A stretch of 64,000 nucleotides of DNA from Scenedesmus sp. ARA3 (GCA_004335835.1 RWJK01001422.1:23897-87896), one strand, 5' to 3'; positions 54,535 through 64,000 are shown, counted from the stretch's first letter. Notes: generated by a model from the letters alone, not told the origin. A program made the numbers and translations.

Positions 54535-57025
54535 GCCAGCAGCGCTGCAGGAGTGCGGTGGAACCTGCAGGAACTGCATCTGAAAGCACAGGATCTGAAA
54601 GATTGCACACCCTTGACATACCACGCAAACCAGCACCGCCACATGACGCGGTGCCGGATGCACTGACTGAACTGTGCGCGCCTCACACTGCCAACAGTCA
54701 TTGCCAGATGAGCAAGCAAGCGGCGTCGTGCATGGATCTGTAACGTCATCGCCTACCTGTACATGTGCTGCTCCCAGGTGCACCAGAAGGTCGAGCAGCT
54801 GCAGCATCAGCGCCAGCAGCAGCTTGCGCCTAGCCGCCTGTACCTGCCGCCACCCTGGCAGCCAGCCGTCTTCAAGCAGCCGACACCGCAGTTCATGGTG
54901 AGCAGGCTGCAGGGCTCTGGCCTGTTGGCGCTGCTGCACGTGATTAAATACTTGTCTTTGGTGCATCAGCACTACACTTGTGCCCATGCTTGGCCCATGC
55001 ATGGCAGCCTATGCCTATAGGTCGTACTGGTGCCTTGGTGGCGGTGCGGCCACTGCCAGCTGCGTCCACCTGCCAGCAGCGTACAGATGACAAGCCTTGC
55101 ATCACACACCGCCGTGCGCCGGCTGCTGCACCACGCCACCAATCTGTCAGTCAAACTAGTCACTCTGCGCTGTGCTGCTTACACTATCCGTCAATACTAT
55201 TTGGTGGCTGCAGGTGCTTGCTGCGGAGGGCTGCAGCTTTGTGGCACTGCATGACAGCCGGCTGCAGTTTTGACACAATCCGTCACACACCTGCTGCAGG
55301 TGCTTGCTGCGGAGGGCTGCATTTTTGTGGCGCTGCATGACAGCCAGCTACAGCTTTGACACCATCTGCCATGCCGCCTGCTGCAGGTGCTTGCTGCGGA
55401 GGGCTGCAGCTTTGTGGCGCTGCATGACAGCCGGCTGCAGTTTTGACACAATCTGTCACATGCGTGCTGCAGGTGCTTGCTGCGGACGGCTGCAGCTTTG
55501 TGGCGTTGCACGACAGCTGGCTGCAGTTGTTCCACAATCTGTCACACACCTGCTGCAGGTGCTTGCAGCGGAGGGCTGTAGCTTTGTGGCGCTGCATGAC
55601 AGCCGGCTGCAGTTCACGCCGCAGCGCTGGACGTACGGCCCCGCAGACTGCAGGGGGGCCTGGCCGCTGCTGTGGGCCTGCATGCGCACCTACACGACAG
55701 CAGCACAGGTGGGCAAGTGGCTCGTTGTTGTTTCAGCTGTGACAAAGGCGGTACAGCAGCTGGTTGTTGTTGTCTGTGAGATAACAACTGCATGTAAGCA
55801 TGTGAGTATGTCTGCATGCGCACCTACACGACAGCAGCACAGGTGGGCAGTTGTACAGCAGGGGGTGCGCTGGGGCTGTGACAGCTGGCTCGAGCTCGCT
55901 TGTTGTCTCAGCTGTGGCCAAGAAGTTACAGCAGCTGGTTGTTGAGTGTGTATGTATTCGGCAACCCGGTCATGGCTGTCTTGCAGGCGTGCCAACAGCT
56001 TCTGTAGCAGATGGCGTGAAAACACTGCAATGGTTATGTCACAGCAGCCGCTACAGTTCAAACACCTAAACCAAACTAAGGTACAAGACATTCTGAACAC
56101 TGTCCTTGAGCGGTTCACATGTGTGCTATGCAGGCCATGGCTGCAGCGTCTTCCCAGCGAGGCAGCAGCAATGCAAAGGGTGCTAGGGTGAGTGCCAGGA
56201 GACGTGATCAAACCTGCTTGCCAGCGATCAGTCGGCCCCTGCGGCAAGCTGTCACGCCACGCTTACCTGCTGAATTGTGTCTTAGTTCTGCCTCATAATG
56301 GTGGCAAATAAATTTTCTCCTGGCTGCATGTTGCTGCAGGTGCTTGCGCGCGTGCTTGTGAAGGGCAGGGGTTACACGCATGCCGACAGCGGCTGTGTGG
56401 CGGTGCCGTCGCTGCTGTTTGATGCAGTGCTGGAGTACGTGCCGCAGACGCCCAAGGAGCGGCTGATGGCTGTGGACTATGGCTGTGGGGGCTTTCAAGC
56501 AGGTGCCGCTGTTTGACTGGGATCATTGGATCATCTGGAGTATGTGCCGCGCTGAGTCGTGTGACAGGTGCCCAAGGAGCGGCTGATGGCTGTGGAGTAT
56601 GGCGAGGTCTTACAAGCAGGTGCTGGTGTTTGACTGGGATCAGCAGGTGGTCATGGCATGTGTTGCAGACGCCTTGACAAGGAGCGGCTGATGGCTGTGG
56701 ACTATGGCTGTGGGGGCTTGCAGGCAGGTGCCGCTGTTTGACTGGGGTCATCTGGAGTATGTGCCACACTGAGTCGTGTGACAGGCGCCCAAGGAGCGGC
56801 TGATGGCTGTGGAGTATGGCGAGGTCTTACAAGCAGGTGCCGCTGACTGACTGGGATCAGCAGGTGGCATGTGCAGCAGACGCACAAAGAGCAGATGGTG
56901 GTTGTGGACTATGGCTGTGGGGGCAAGCAAGCAGGTGCTGGTGTTTGACAGGCAACTTGAGCGCGCGGCGTGACCAGCGGATGAGGGAGACTCTTGTTGA
57001 CGTGCACTGGCAGTGCAGCTTGTGA
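54165..57025 (+). CDS. Unrecognised multi-exon gene
   Basis: A tentative chain, phase 0 at most joins: 54165-54320, 54364-54396, 54778-54897, 55021-~55158, 55559-55708, 56134-56187, 56340-56502, 56952-57025 (about 295 aa). Segments that look coding: DDCQRHKCK, HQKVEQLQHQRQQQ, SRLYLPPPWQPAVFKQPTPQF, VLAAEGCSFVALHDSRLQ, TPQRWTYGPADCRGAWPLL, GRGYTHADSGCVAVPSLLF, EYVPQTPKERLMAVDYGCGG. I recognise no family. The 55021 exon and the 3' end are the weakest, because echo copies offer alternative splice sites. Three arrays are present: five copies of one exon head, two of an exon tail, five of another tail. The TATA-like element makes the start uncertain. Confidence 0.38.
54495..54540 (+). repeat. (CAG)n tract in an intron of the unrecognised gene
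   Basis: About 14 CAG/CAA triplets between 54397 and 54777. Intronic in the proposed model, but a long open frame passes through it, so it could be exonic poly-Gln instead. Confidence 0.8.
55212..55605 (+). repeat. Acceptor-side echo array, five units of ~86 bp
   Basis: Heads encoding VLAAEGCSFVALHDSRLQ begin at 55214, 55300, 55387, 55473 and 55559. Each of the first four is followed by TTTGACACAATCTGTCACAC-type intron text and CTGCTGCAG. Where I read the frame, the echo hits TGA right after LQF. Only the fifth continues as an exon. This is the most regular array in the window. Confidence 0.97.
55680..55860 (+). repeat. Donor-side echo (2 copies)
   Basis: CATGCGCACCTACACGACAG-CAGCACAGGTGGGCA ends the exon at 55708 and recurs at 55814-55849, together with flanking GTTGTTGT...CAGCTGTGAC text. 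Period about 130 bp. Confidence 0.92.
56440..56945 (+). repeat. Donor-side echo array with dimeric higher-order structure (5 copies)
   Basis: The tail KERLMAVDYGCGGFQ recurs near 56450, 56573, 56683, 56790 and 56886. Copies 2 and 4 share the variant GTGGAGTATGGCGAGGTCTT; copies 1, 3 and 5 keep GGCTGTGGGGG. Thus a two-unit block of ~220 bp was itself duplicated, together with ATGTGCC[GA]C[GA]CTGAGTCGTG. Confidence 0.92.
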
Positions 57026-57080
57026 GTTGATGCAGCCGCCGCGGCACTGACGCCACGCCAGGCACAGCAGCAGAGGCTGA

Positions 57081-57085
57081 TGTAA
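57081..57085 (+). terminator. Candidate TGTAA polyadenylation signal
   Basis: TGTAA 56 bp after the proposed stop of the unrecognised gene. Position-based. Confidence 0.3.
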
Positions 57086-58087
57086 GTGCGGCTCCATGGC
57101 GGCACCTGCTATTGCTGTTGGTGGCTGTCTTATTCTTTTGAGAGCACTAGGCTGACAGCCGCGCCACCTGGGTGTGTGGTTTGGGGGCAAGGAGAGGGAG
57201 AGGGGCTACACCCTTGCTCGTCTATGTCAAACCCTAGTTGCCTGGCCGCCTCAGGCCAGCTCTGCTATGGCACGATTGTAGCACTGCTGGCTCCGCTGCT
57301 CTGCTATGTGCACGCCCTTTGCTTTATGCGTTGCGCGCTTTGCTGTATGTGTGCAGCATTGAACTCAGGCATTTTGCAGGGCCCAGCTAGGCCAGCCTAG
57401 GCGGCAAGTTGTTTTGGTGTGCAGAGCTCTCCACACACAAGCCGGCAGCGCTCAAGAGGCTTAAGATTGCACGAATATGGTCGTCCCTGTGGTCCTTTTC
57501 CACTTCTTGTGGAGTCTGGTGTGGTGTTAGATCTGCGTGAATGCAATGGTCAGACAGTGGGGGTGTCTGGAGTCATGTCGATTCGTAAACCTTGTAACGC
57601 TGCAAGTCCTGACACAGCCGCCTTGTCCACATCGTTTGGTGCCCGAGCATGCAGATTTTATTGTTGAGGTATTGATACTCATGTTGCAAAGTTCTCGGAG
57701 CGCTCAGCAGCAAGCGAACTCAAGGCAACACAATGATGAGCACATGTCTAGGCGGTCGGGCTGGGCTTGGATGCAGCGGGCATAGGCTACGAGAAAGTCG
57801 TGGTGGATCGGCTGCAGCACCGTGCATGGCATCAGGTGGGTCCAGGCGTGACACGGACGCGCCAGGTCAGCTTTACCTCCACTGCTTTCAGCTTCGTCAA
57901 CGCACCCTTTCGCATAGTTGCTGCCTTGTATGTAGTGGCGAGGGTCGAAGAGTAATTTGTTAACGTAAAGCTGCGTGCTGTTTAGCTTACTTGCACAGCT
58001 GTTGTGACGCCAGCAGCAGCAACAGGTGGTTGGTGGGAGCAGCACTCCATGCATGCGTGTGTTCATCCTGCACTTGTACTGCCGCAG
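57086..58087. other. Intergenic region / 5' part of the hydroxylase gene
   Basis: The first coding exon of the hydroxylase, with start codon and transit peptide, should lie here but I could not fix it. The second exon (58088) needs one base from an upstream exon. Candidate Met codons include 57733/57736. Otherwise nothing is recognised. Confidence 0.35.
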
Positions 58088-58759
58088 GTCGTCGTAACCT
58101 GCGACGAGCTGTGGTCTTGGTTGCAGCGTCTGCACCGCCCAGCGTAGATGCAAACAGCAGCAGCACCAGCAGTAGCAGCACTGCTACTGCTCCCAGCAAA
58201 GCCAGCAGCAGCGCCCCCAGCATCGTCAAGATTCCCCGCTCTATTCATGACGTGGACAACGGCAAGATTCTTGGCTTTGGGGCGGAGCTCTCAGAGGACC
58301 ACCCAGTGCGTGCGCTGCTACAGGGCCAGTGACTGCCGTTGTGGGCGCCATGTTGAGAATGCTACAGCGTTTGTCAACTTGCTTCAGGTTGACGCACGCT
58401 GAACATGCATGCAACGAGCTTGTGTGCAATTGGAATATGATCAGTAGCTGCAGCTTCAGGGTTCCCTCAAGAATGTGCAGATTGTTGGCGCCAGGTCGCA
58501 GCTGCACTGCCACCTCAGGGTAGTGCATTTACAACCTGGATGAAGCGCATGCTCAACTGGCAGTCACACAGCTTTTTTGGTTGTTTGCTATGCCTGGTTT
58601 ATCCGTACAGTAGCTGCAGCTTGAGTAGCTATTTATGGTGGGCCAGACCCGCTACAGCCAGGCCTATTGCATTTCAGTGCATGCAATCGTCATGTCAGGC
58701 CTGCTGTAGTCAACGCAGGCAGTGTGCTGCTGCACAACAGGATATCTTGCTGGCACCAA

Positions 58760-58807
<48 letters not shown>

Positions 58808-61800
58808 AGGGCTTCCACGACGAGGCCTACAAGCAGCGCAGGGTGATGATCGCAAACATTGCCCGTCAGCACGAAGTGTGAGTGGCTGCACAGCCTGCAC
58901 TGTGACAGTGTTCGTGCAGCAATGTTGATGCAGCAATGTTGTGCAATGTTGTGCACTCATGTCAGCATAATCCTGGTCTGCAGCAACTGCCTGTCAGTTG
59001 CTTCGTGTGTGAGACGGCCACCTGCTCCACATGCGTTTGGGGAGAGCCTATTCCCCGCATCATTTACATCACTGAGGTGTTGGCGGTGTGGCAGCCAAGC
59101 ATTTTACGTGCTCCTTGTATGTTTTCTGTGCGCTGCAAACCCTACATCCTGCTGGTTTCCTTGCTGTTGAATGTTGCAGGGGTGAGCCCATCCCTCGCAT
59201 CGACTACACACCTGAAGAGGTGGCGGTGTGGGGCACTGCTTTGAGCAAGCTCAAGGCGCTGTTCCCCAGCCACGCCTGCGCAGAATTTAATGCGGCACTG
59301 CCCAAGTTCAACTTCAGGTGCGAACTTCACACTATGAACTGCAGCAGCATGACGGGTAGCAACAGCGCGAGCTCTGCTAGTGTATGGGCAGCAAGGATGC
59401 AGGTGCTGCTCTGCTGGTGTCCTTACAGCGTGGCAGGAATGAGCTGCAGCAGCTGGATGTTCCCCACAACGGGCGTAATTTTGCATGCATTGCATGCTTG
59501 CTTCAGTCTGTGCCTGGGTTGCGTTCACTGTGATGTATATTTCACCTGTTAGGTCACAGTGATGCCCGCACTTGCACACCCTTTGCAACTGGTGTGTGTG
59601 ATCATCAAGTGTTACAAGCAGGATGAGGTGCCACAGCTGCAGGACATCAGCAAACATTTTTGGCACACTGCTCACATGTGTGTGCATCGCTCACATGGTT
59701 GTACAGCGCTGTTTGTGATATCAAAATGTGCTTTTGGTGTCATATACTGCAGGGAGGACGAGGTGCCACAGCTGCAGGACATCAGCGAGGTGTTGCAGCA
59801 GTCCAGCGGCTGGCAGGTGCGGCCCGTGGCGGGGCTGATGCACCCGCGAGACTTCCTCAACGGCCTGGCCTTCAAGTGAGCGTGGCAGGGTTTGATGTCA
59901 GGGTTTCCAACAGAAGAAGTAGAAATTCTATGCGGCTGCAGGGCTGACGCATCCACGGAAACTCCTGAACGCCTTGGGCTGCAAGTGATTGGTTGGGTTG
60001 CAAGTGTGGGGGGGATCAGGAGATGTGATCTGGGCTAAGCAGTCGGCCTTTGCAGGGCTTATGCACCCTAGGGATGTTCTTCCATGTGCTGAAGCCCTGT
60101 CAACTGCTGCTGCTGCTGCTGCCACCCGGCCAGGTACTTTCACTCCACGCAGTACATGCGGCACGCCTCCAAGCCGCACTACACGCCAGAGCCTGACGTT
60201 GTGCATGAGCTCATCGGTGCGCAGCAGCGAGTGTGTTAGGTCAAAAATTGTGTCATGCAGAGCCGCTGCTCAGCCCCAGTAACACTGTGTTACTGCACTG
60301 CGTGTGTTCAGCTTATTGATTCAGCTGTACAGTCTGTCGCACTTGTTTGGATCGGTCACCGCACCAGTGCCCCTTGCCTTGTTGTAGCGCTGTCGCTTGG
60401 TGTTGCGCCTATGTTTGCAGGTCACATGTTACTACTGTGAAACTCTGTGCTGCATCCCTTATCTCTGCCACCCAAGCCGCATGTCAATGGTTGCCAACAC
60501 TGCCGCTGCTGTCATCGACGTGCATTGCTGTGCCTGACTCCGCTTGCTGCGCTGCCCTGTGCCTCTTTTTCTGTTATCGTCTGTTTCCGCCACCAGGCCA
60601 CGTGCCCATGGTGGTCGACCCCACGTTTGCGGAGACGGTGCAGCGCTACGCCTCACGTCACTTGTTGTGCTGTCTGTGTTGTGCTGTCCGGTGCATTTCT
60701 GTCGCTGTGCAGGCCACGTGCCGATGCTGGCCGACCCCACGTTTGCCGAGATGGTTCAGGCCATTGGCGTGGCCAGCCTGGGCGCTGACGAGAAGCAGAT
60801 CTGGCACCTGACCAAGGTGAGTGGTTACTTGTTTTTTGGCTGTTTGTACTGCATGTGTTGTAAAGCACACAGCAAATGTTCTGCATCTCTATGTTTTGGC
60901 TGCAACTGTGACAGCCAGTGAGCAGGCTACAGTGTATGGTTTGTTTGTGAGGCCAGCTCAAAAGTCAGCTGCTGCGCTGCTGCCGCCGCTGCCGCTGCTG
61001 CTGCTGCCGCTGCTGCGGCCAGGTGTACTGGTACACTGTGGAGTCGGTGTGGTGAGGGAAGCGGGGGACATTGTGTTGTTGAACAGACATCAAGGCCTTT
61101 GCTAGTGTAGACATAACAACATGTTTACAAGGAATCTTTCTTGCTGCTGCTGCTGCTGGCAGGTGTATTGGTACACTGTGGAGTTTGGTGTTGTCCGTGA
61201 GGCCGGGGACATCAAGGCCTTTGGCTCAGGCATCCTCAGCAGTTTCGGGGAGCTGGAGTACATGGGGCAGGTGGGCATTAACAATCCGTAGTGTTTTGTG
61301 CATGATTCTTTGGCAGCAGTAGGGCAGTTGTGCCAATGCTGCGCTGCTGTATTGTTGTCACAGAGGCAACGCTTTTGTCCCTGTGTCTCGTTTAGTGCAC
61401 TGTATTTCACTGACCCAACCAGCAGAAGGGCACATGTCACCCATCCCACCGCATCACTGCTGCTGCTGCTGCTGCCGCTGCTGCTGTTGCTACCGCCGCC
61501 TCAGGGTCGTGCTGAGCTGGCCCCCTTTGACCCCTTCAGCGCTCAGCCCAAGATGAGCTACAAGGACGGCTACCAGAAGCGCTACTTCGTGCTGGACAGC
61601 TTCCAGGTGTGATGCACGCTAGCTTGATGCGCATCAAGAGAATGCTCTGGTGCATACTGTGACGCTGCTGGCATGCCAACTATCTTTTTACCATGGTTTA
61701 AATGGTTACCAGAAGCACTACTTTGTACTGGACAGCTTCCAGGTGTGTATTTGTGACGGTCTGGCTGTTGCTTTGAATCAGTGTCATGCAAGTGGATAGG

Positions 61801-62263
61801 CAAGTCAAGGATTGACGGGATGTTGATTGGCAAGTTGATAATTGGCTACCGGCAGCGCTACCTCGTGCTGGACAGCTTCCAGGTGGGAGGGGGCCAACAT
61901 GCTTGTGTCAGCAGTTGTCACTTGCGCGGGATTATTTGCAAGCAACTTTGCAAGCGGCACTTCGTGCTGGACAGTTTTCAGGTGGTAGGGGTGCATGTCG
62001 TCGGTGTTTGGGTATCGGACAAACCGACATACTTGAGAAGTGACCATTATTTCTCAGACTATGTGTTCAACCTGTTGTGGCTCATACCATCTAAGATGGT
62101 TCCAGGACTCACATGTAACTATCCTCTCTCAAATTCTGGTGGTATTTTTTGCAAGCGCTGCTTGCTGCTGCTGCTGCTGCTGCTGCTGATGCTGCTGCAG
62201 ACCGGCCTTGACCAGCTGCGCCAGTTTGCAGCAAGCATAAAGCCAGGGGTGTCAGCACGCTGA
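58088..62263 (+). CDS. AAH1: Aromatic amino acid (phenylalanine) hydroxylase, plastid type
   Basis: Exons from the second onward are in phase: 58088-58305, 58810-58877, 59180-59317, 59753-59875, 60134-60216, 60713-60816, 61163-61270, 61505-61606, 62201-62263 (about 335 aa plus an unresolved 5' exon). A Ser/Ala/Thr-rich leader ([18 protein letters not shown]) looks like a transit peptide. The catalytic domain has [56 protein letters not shown], the iron-binding HELIGH (spanning the 60216/60713 junction) and VYWYTVEFG with the third ligand Glu, then [11 protein letters not shown]. This iron enzyme converts Phe to Tyr. In mosses, conifers and Chlamydomonas it is plastidic and uses a folate rather than tetrahydrobiopterin. 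No ACT regulatory domain is seen, as in plant forms. Six echo arrays. Confidence 0.94.
58765..58808 (+). repeat. (CTG)n tract forming an acceptor
   Basis: About 14 CTG triplets lead directly into CTGCAG| before the [11 protein letters not shown] exon; the repeat supplies the polypyrimidine-like tail. Confidence 0.9.
59036..59235 (+). repeat. Acceptor-side echo, hydroxylase exon GEPIPRIDY (2 copies)
   Basis: The head [17 protein letters not shown] at 59180 has an upstream copy at about 59041 reading [17 protein letters not shown]. Period about 140 bp. Confidence 0.9.
59605..59800 (+). repeat. Acceptor-side echo, hydroxylase exon EDEVPQLQD (2 copies)
   Basis: The head [10 protein letters not shown] at 59753 is preceded by a copy at about 59620-59656 (GATGAGGTGCCACAGCTGCAGG). 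Period about 140 bp. Confidence 0.92.
59820..60085 (+). repeat. Donor-side echoes, hydroxylase [17 protein letters not shown] (2 decayed copies)
   Basis: After the donor at 59876, 59934-59988 reads GGGCTGACGCATCCACGGAA...CTGCAAGTGA, and 60050-60080 reads GGGCTTATGCACCCTAGGGA. Both are remnants of the same exon tail. Confidence 0.82.
60590..60770 (+). repeat. Acceptor-side echo, hydroxylase exon GHVPMLADP (2 copies)
   Basis: The head at 60713 ([16 protein letters not shown]) has an upstream copy at 60597 ([18 protein letters not shown]), including CAG acceptor and TGTTNTGCTGTC intron text. The echo carries the second His of the iron motif, so using it would swap a short segment before diverging. 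Confidence 0.93.
61010..61215 (+). repeat. Acceptor-side echo, hydroxylase exon VYWYTVEFG (2 copies)
   Basis: The head at 61163 has a copy at 61023. The copy has lost a T (GTGGAGTCGGTG vs GTGGAGTTTGGTG region), shifting frame just after the iron-ligand Glu codon. Intronic (CTGCTGC)n and GACATCAAGGCCTTTG are also shared. Period 140 bp. Confidence 0.93.
61560..61990 (+). repeat. Donor-side echo array, hydroxylase exon [12 protein letters not shown] (4 copies)
   Basis: The tail with donor at 61607 recurs with donors near 61743, 61882 and 61981. The copies encode [24 protein letters not shown] and [10 protein letters not shown]: amino-acid-level similarity survives although the copies are outside the proposed protein. 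Confidence 0.93.
62088..62130 (+). repeat. Short dispersed repeat, copy 2 (hydroxylase intron)
   Basis: CCATCTAAGATGGTTCCAGG-ACTCACATGTAACTATCCTCTC matches 42200-42245 at roughly three quarters of positions. It includes a 15-bp near-palindrome, ACCATCTAAGATGGT. Confidence 0.65.
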
Positions 62264-62850
62264 GCGGCCACCAGGACATGCGGCATACTGTTTGCCCGGC
62301 TGCAGTCTGGACATGCTACAGCTGTAGCTACAGCAGGCAGCAGCAGTTGGGAGCACGAGACAGCTGCTGCCCTACCAAGCATGGCAGTGTGGGCACAGCT
62401 GCTGTGAAACTTGACGGCGCTGTGTCTGCTACTGCCACTGCTCCTGGGAGGCTAAGTTGTGTGTGAGTGGTGGTGGCAAAACCACTACCGTTAACAGAGG
62501 CGGTGAGACCTGCCATGCGCAGCTGTGCAAGCCTGCATAGGCGGTGCCGTTGCTGAGTGTGATTGCAGCTCCAGCGCACGTGCCATCTGCATGTGTGTTT
62601 GTTTGCCTGCTTTGATTGTTTGTATGTCTGGCTGTGTGCATGCGCAAGTGGTTGGAGTGCATGCGAGTTGGCAGCACTGCATGCATGCACTGTGCACGTA
62701 GTTGCTGCCTATTTGCAGGGCCGTTGAGTGCCGCAAAGCTGGCTGAGTGCAACCATATCAGGTGGCCTGCAAGCATGCTTGATGCGCATTAGCGCAGCTG
62801 TCTGCAAAGGTCAACTACAGGTTTTAAACTGCAGTTGAGCTGAGCTTCAT
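62264..62850 (+). other. Hydroxylase 3' UTR
   Basis: TG-rich sequence following the TGA at 62261-62263 and running to a TGTAA at 62851. No coding exon is seen. Confidence 0.5.
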
Positions 62851-62855
62851 TGTAA
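62851..62855 (+). terminator. Candidate TGTAA polyadenylation signal for the hydroxylase gene
   Basis: TGTAA 588 bp after the stop. Position-based. Confidence 0.35.
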
Positions 62856-63960
62856 GTTGTACCAGTATCCTGCTCTGCCTATTGGCAGCGTTGTAATTTA
62901 TGTGTGCCTGCAGGTCAGTTTGCTGAAAAAGTGCGTGCGTGTGGGGTGTGTGCAGGGTGCCGCCCGCTGCCAGGGGGGTGTACACCGCTGGCTGTGCTGG
63001 TGCAGGGTGTGCGTGCGTGCAGCAAAGCTCAAGCTTAGCGCTCGGCATGTGACGCTGAGTGTACTTGTATGCAAGCTTGTTGTTTCGTACATATGTATGA
63101 TGGATGATGTAGATTCTGGTGTGTGCACTGCTTCGTTGATTGGATGGTTTCTGGTTTGCGACCCCTTTCCGGTGCCTGCTACACATTGAGCCGTAATGCT
63201 CTTGCCTGTATCATGGTGTCTGCCTCCAGTTGCAAAAGGGGTGTGCTAGGCAACATAGTGCAGCTGCTGAACAGCAAGGTGTGCTATGGCCTATTTGCAT
63301 CTGCTGAAAGAGTGGCCAGCGGCAGCACATAGGCCCAAGCTGCAGCATCGCTTGCACTGCATGGCATGGCATGTGCACGTGTAACGTGCCGCAATGCCTG
63401 CTGTTTGTTCAAGTCCCTCTCAAGTTGCAACCATTGGTTGCTGGCGAGCGCTGCAGCTGCAATGCTTGATGATCCTGGCCCTGAATGCTGCACTAGCTGC
63501 TGACTTGCTCCCAGGGCGCTGCATGCTCATCATCATGTTACTCATCAAGCCATAGCATCAACGCCATCGGCCCCGCGCCCCAATGAAGCGGCAACTACAC
63601 CCTCGTGTTTGCAAGCATTACGCACACCCCAAGCCTTTTCAAAAAAATCAGCAATGAACATAGACACCAGTAACCTAACAGAACGCTGCATGCTGTTTGA
63701 AAGTGCAAGGGGTGGTGTCACAGTTGGGTGAATTCGTGCAGAAGTGACATCCGCTAGCAAACTGGCGACTTGCATCTGCACACTGTCAAGCCAGTGCACT
63801 GGAGCAGCCACACGCATGCATTCAACAGTGCAGCCGACCCACCAAACCACTGATGTTTAGCCTGTCGATATGCTGCTGTTACACCACGCCAAGAAACACA
63901 CGCACTAAATCATGTCCAACATGCTGCTTTGATCGAGGTTGCTATGGCTTAAATGGTAAC
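62856..63960. other. Intergenic tail of the window
   Basis: TG-rich to about 63330, then mixed composition. No supported exon on either strand. Confidence 0.4.

Positions 63961-64000
<40 letters not shown>
63961..64000. repeat. (ATG)n microsatellite running off the window end
   Basis: At least 13 uninterrupted ATG/TGA triplets to the last base. The full length is not visible. Confidence 0.98.

Noticed and set aside
55212..55605. CRISPR-like regular repeats
   Set aside because: Units are contiguous 86-bp tandem copies of an exon edge with no unique spacers, in a eukaryotic intron.
1..64000. tRNA or rRNA genes
   Set aside because: No cloverleaf with A/B-box pattern and no conserved rRNA stretch was noticed on either strand; a covariance-model scan would settle it.

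Overview
This window is nuclear DNA from a eukaryote, most likely a green alga of the chlorophyte type and perhaps a Scenedesmus/Tetradesmus-like member of the Sphaeropleales. The class is an inference. It rests on spliceosomal introns in nearly every gene (donors mostly GTG or GTGAG, acceptors CAG), pervasive (CAG)n/(CTG)n tracts that give poly-Gln, poly-Ala and poly-Ser in proteins, TGTAA near several gene ends, and a gene set (plant-type 3-ketoacyl-CoA synthase, plastid-type aromatic amino acid hydroxylase, algal-type MYND protein, ciliary ARMC2) that fits a chlorophyte. I see no bacterial genes, rRNA, tRNA or CRISPR.

Layout. 720-5050 (+): ARMC2-like armadillo protein. 5736-11453 (+): 3-ketoacyl-CoA synthase. 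14256-19245 (-): ELMO-domain protein with a long Gln/Ser/Ala-rich N-terminus. 19866-24615 (+): THUMP-type RNA guanine-N2 methyltransferase of the RlmL/UPF0020 family. 26712-28408 (+): mitochondrial ribosomal protein uL11, with an assembly gap at 27102-27252. 30983-34416 (-): cytosolic ribosomal protein eS6. 37161-38243 (+): single-exon, probably secreted GAYS-repeat protein. 39977-46226 (+): large MYND zinc-finger protein. 51208-52400 (-): zinc-ribbon protein of unknown function. 54165-57025 (+): unrecognised multi-exon gene. About 58088-62263 (+): aromatic amino acid (phenylalanine) hydroxylase. For seven genes I rebuilt exon chains by hand with phase-consistent joins throughout: ARMC2, KCS, ELMO, methyltransferase, uL11m, eS6 and MYND. 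The hydroxylase is phase-consistent from its second exon on. The genes are not an operon and show no obvious shared pathway.

The most unusual property is shared by most of the intron-bearing genes. Introns hold tandem, diverged, truncated copies of the adjacent exon edge that include the splice junction itself. I call these splice-junction echoes. I count about 27 arrays in eight genes. Acceptor-side arrays repeat [intron tail + exon head], with the intact exon normally last. Donor-side arrays repeat [exon tail + intron head], with the intact exon first. Periods are mostly 85-150 bp, and several introns are built largely of echoes. Echoes I translated hit a stop, carry a frameshift or lack the rest of the exon. 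Other signals are a 29-bp near-perfect hairpin in an eS6 intron, a short dispersed repeat shared by two introns, multi-kilobase T/G-rich tracts downstream of stop codons on the coding strand, and short tandem repeats directly after stop codons.
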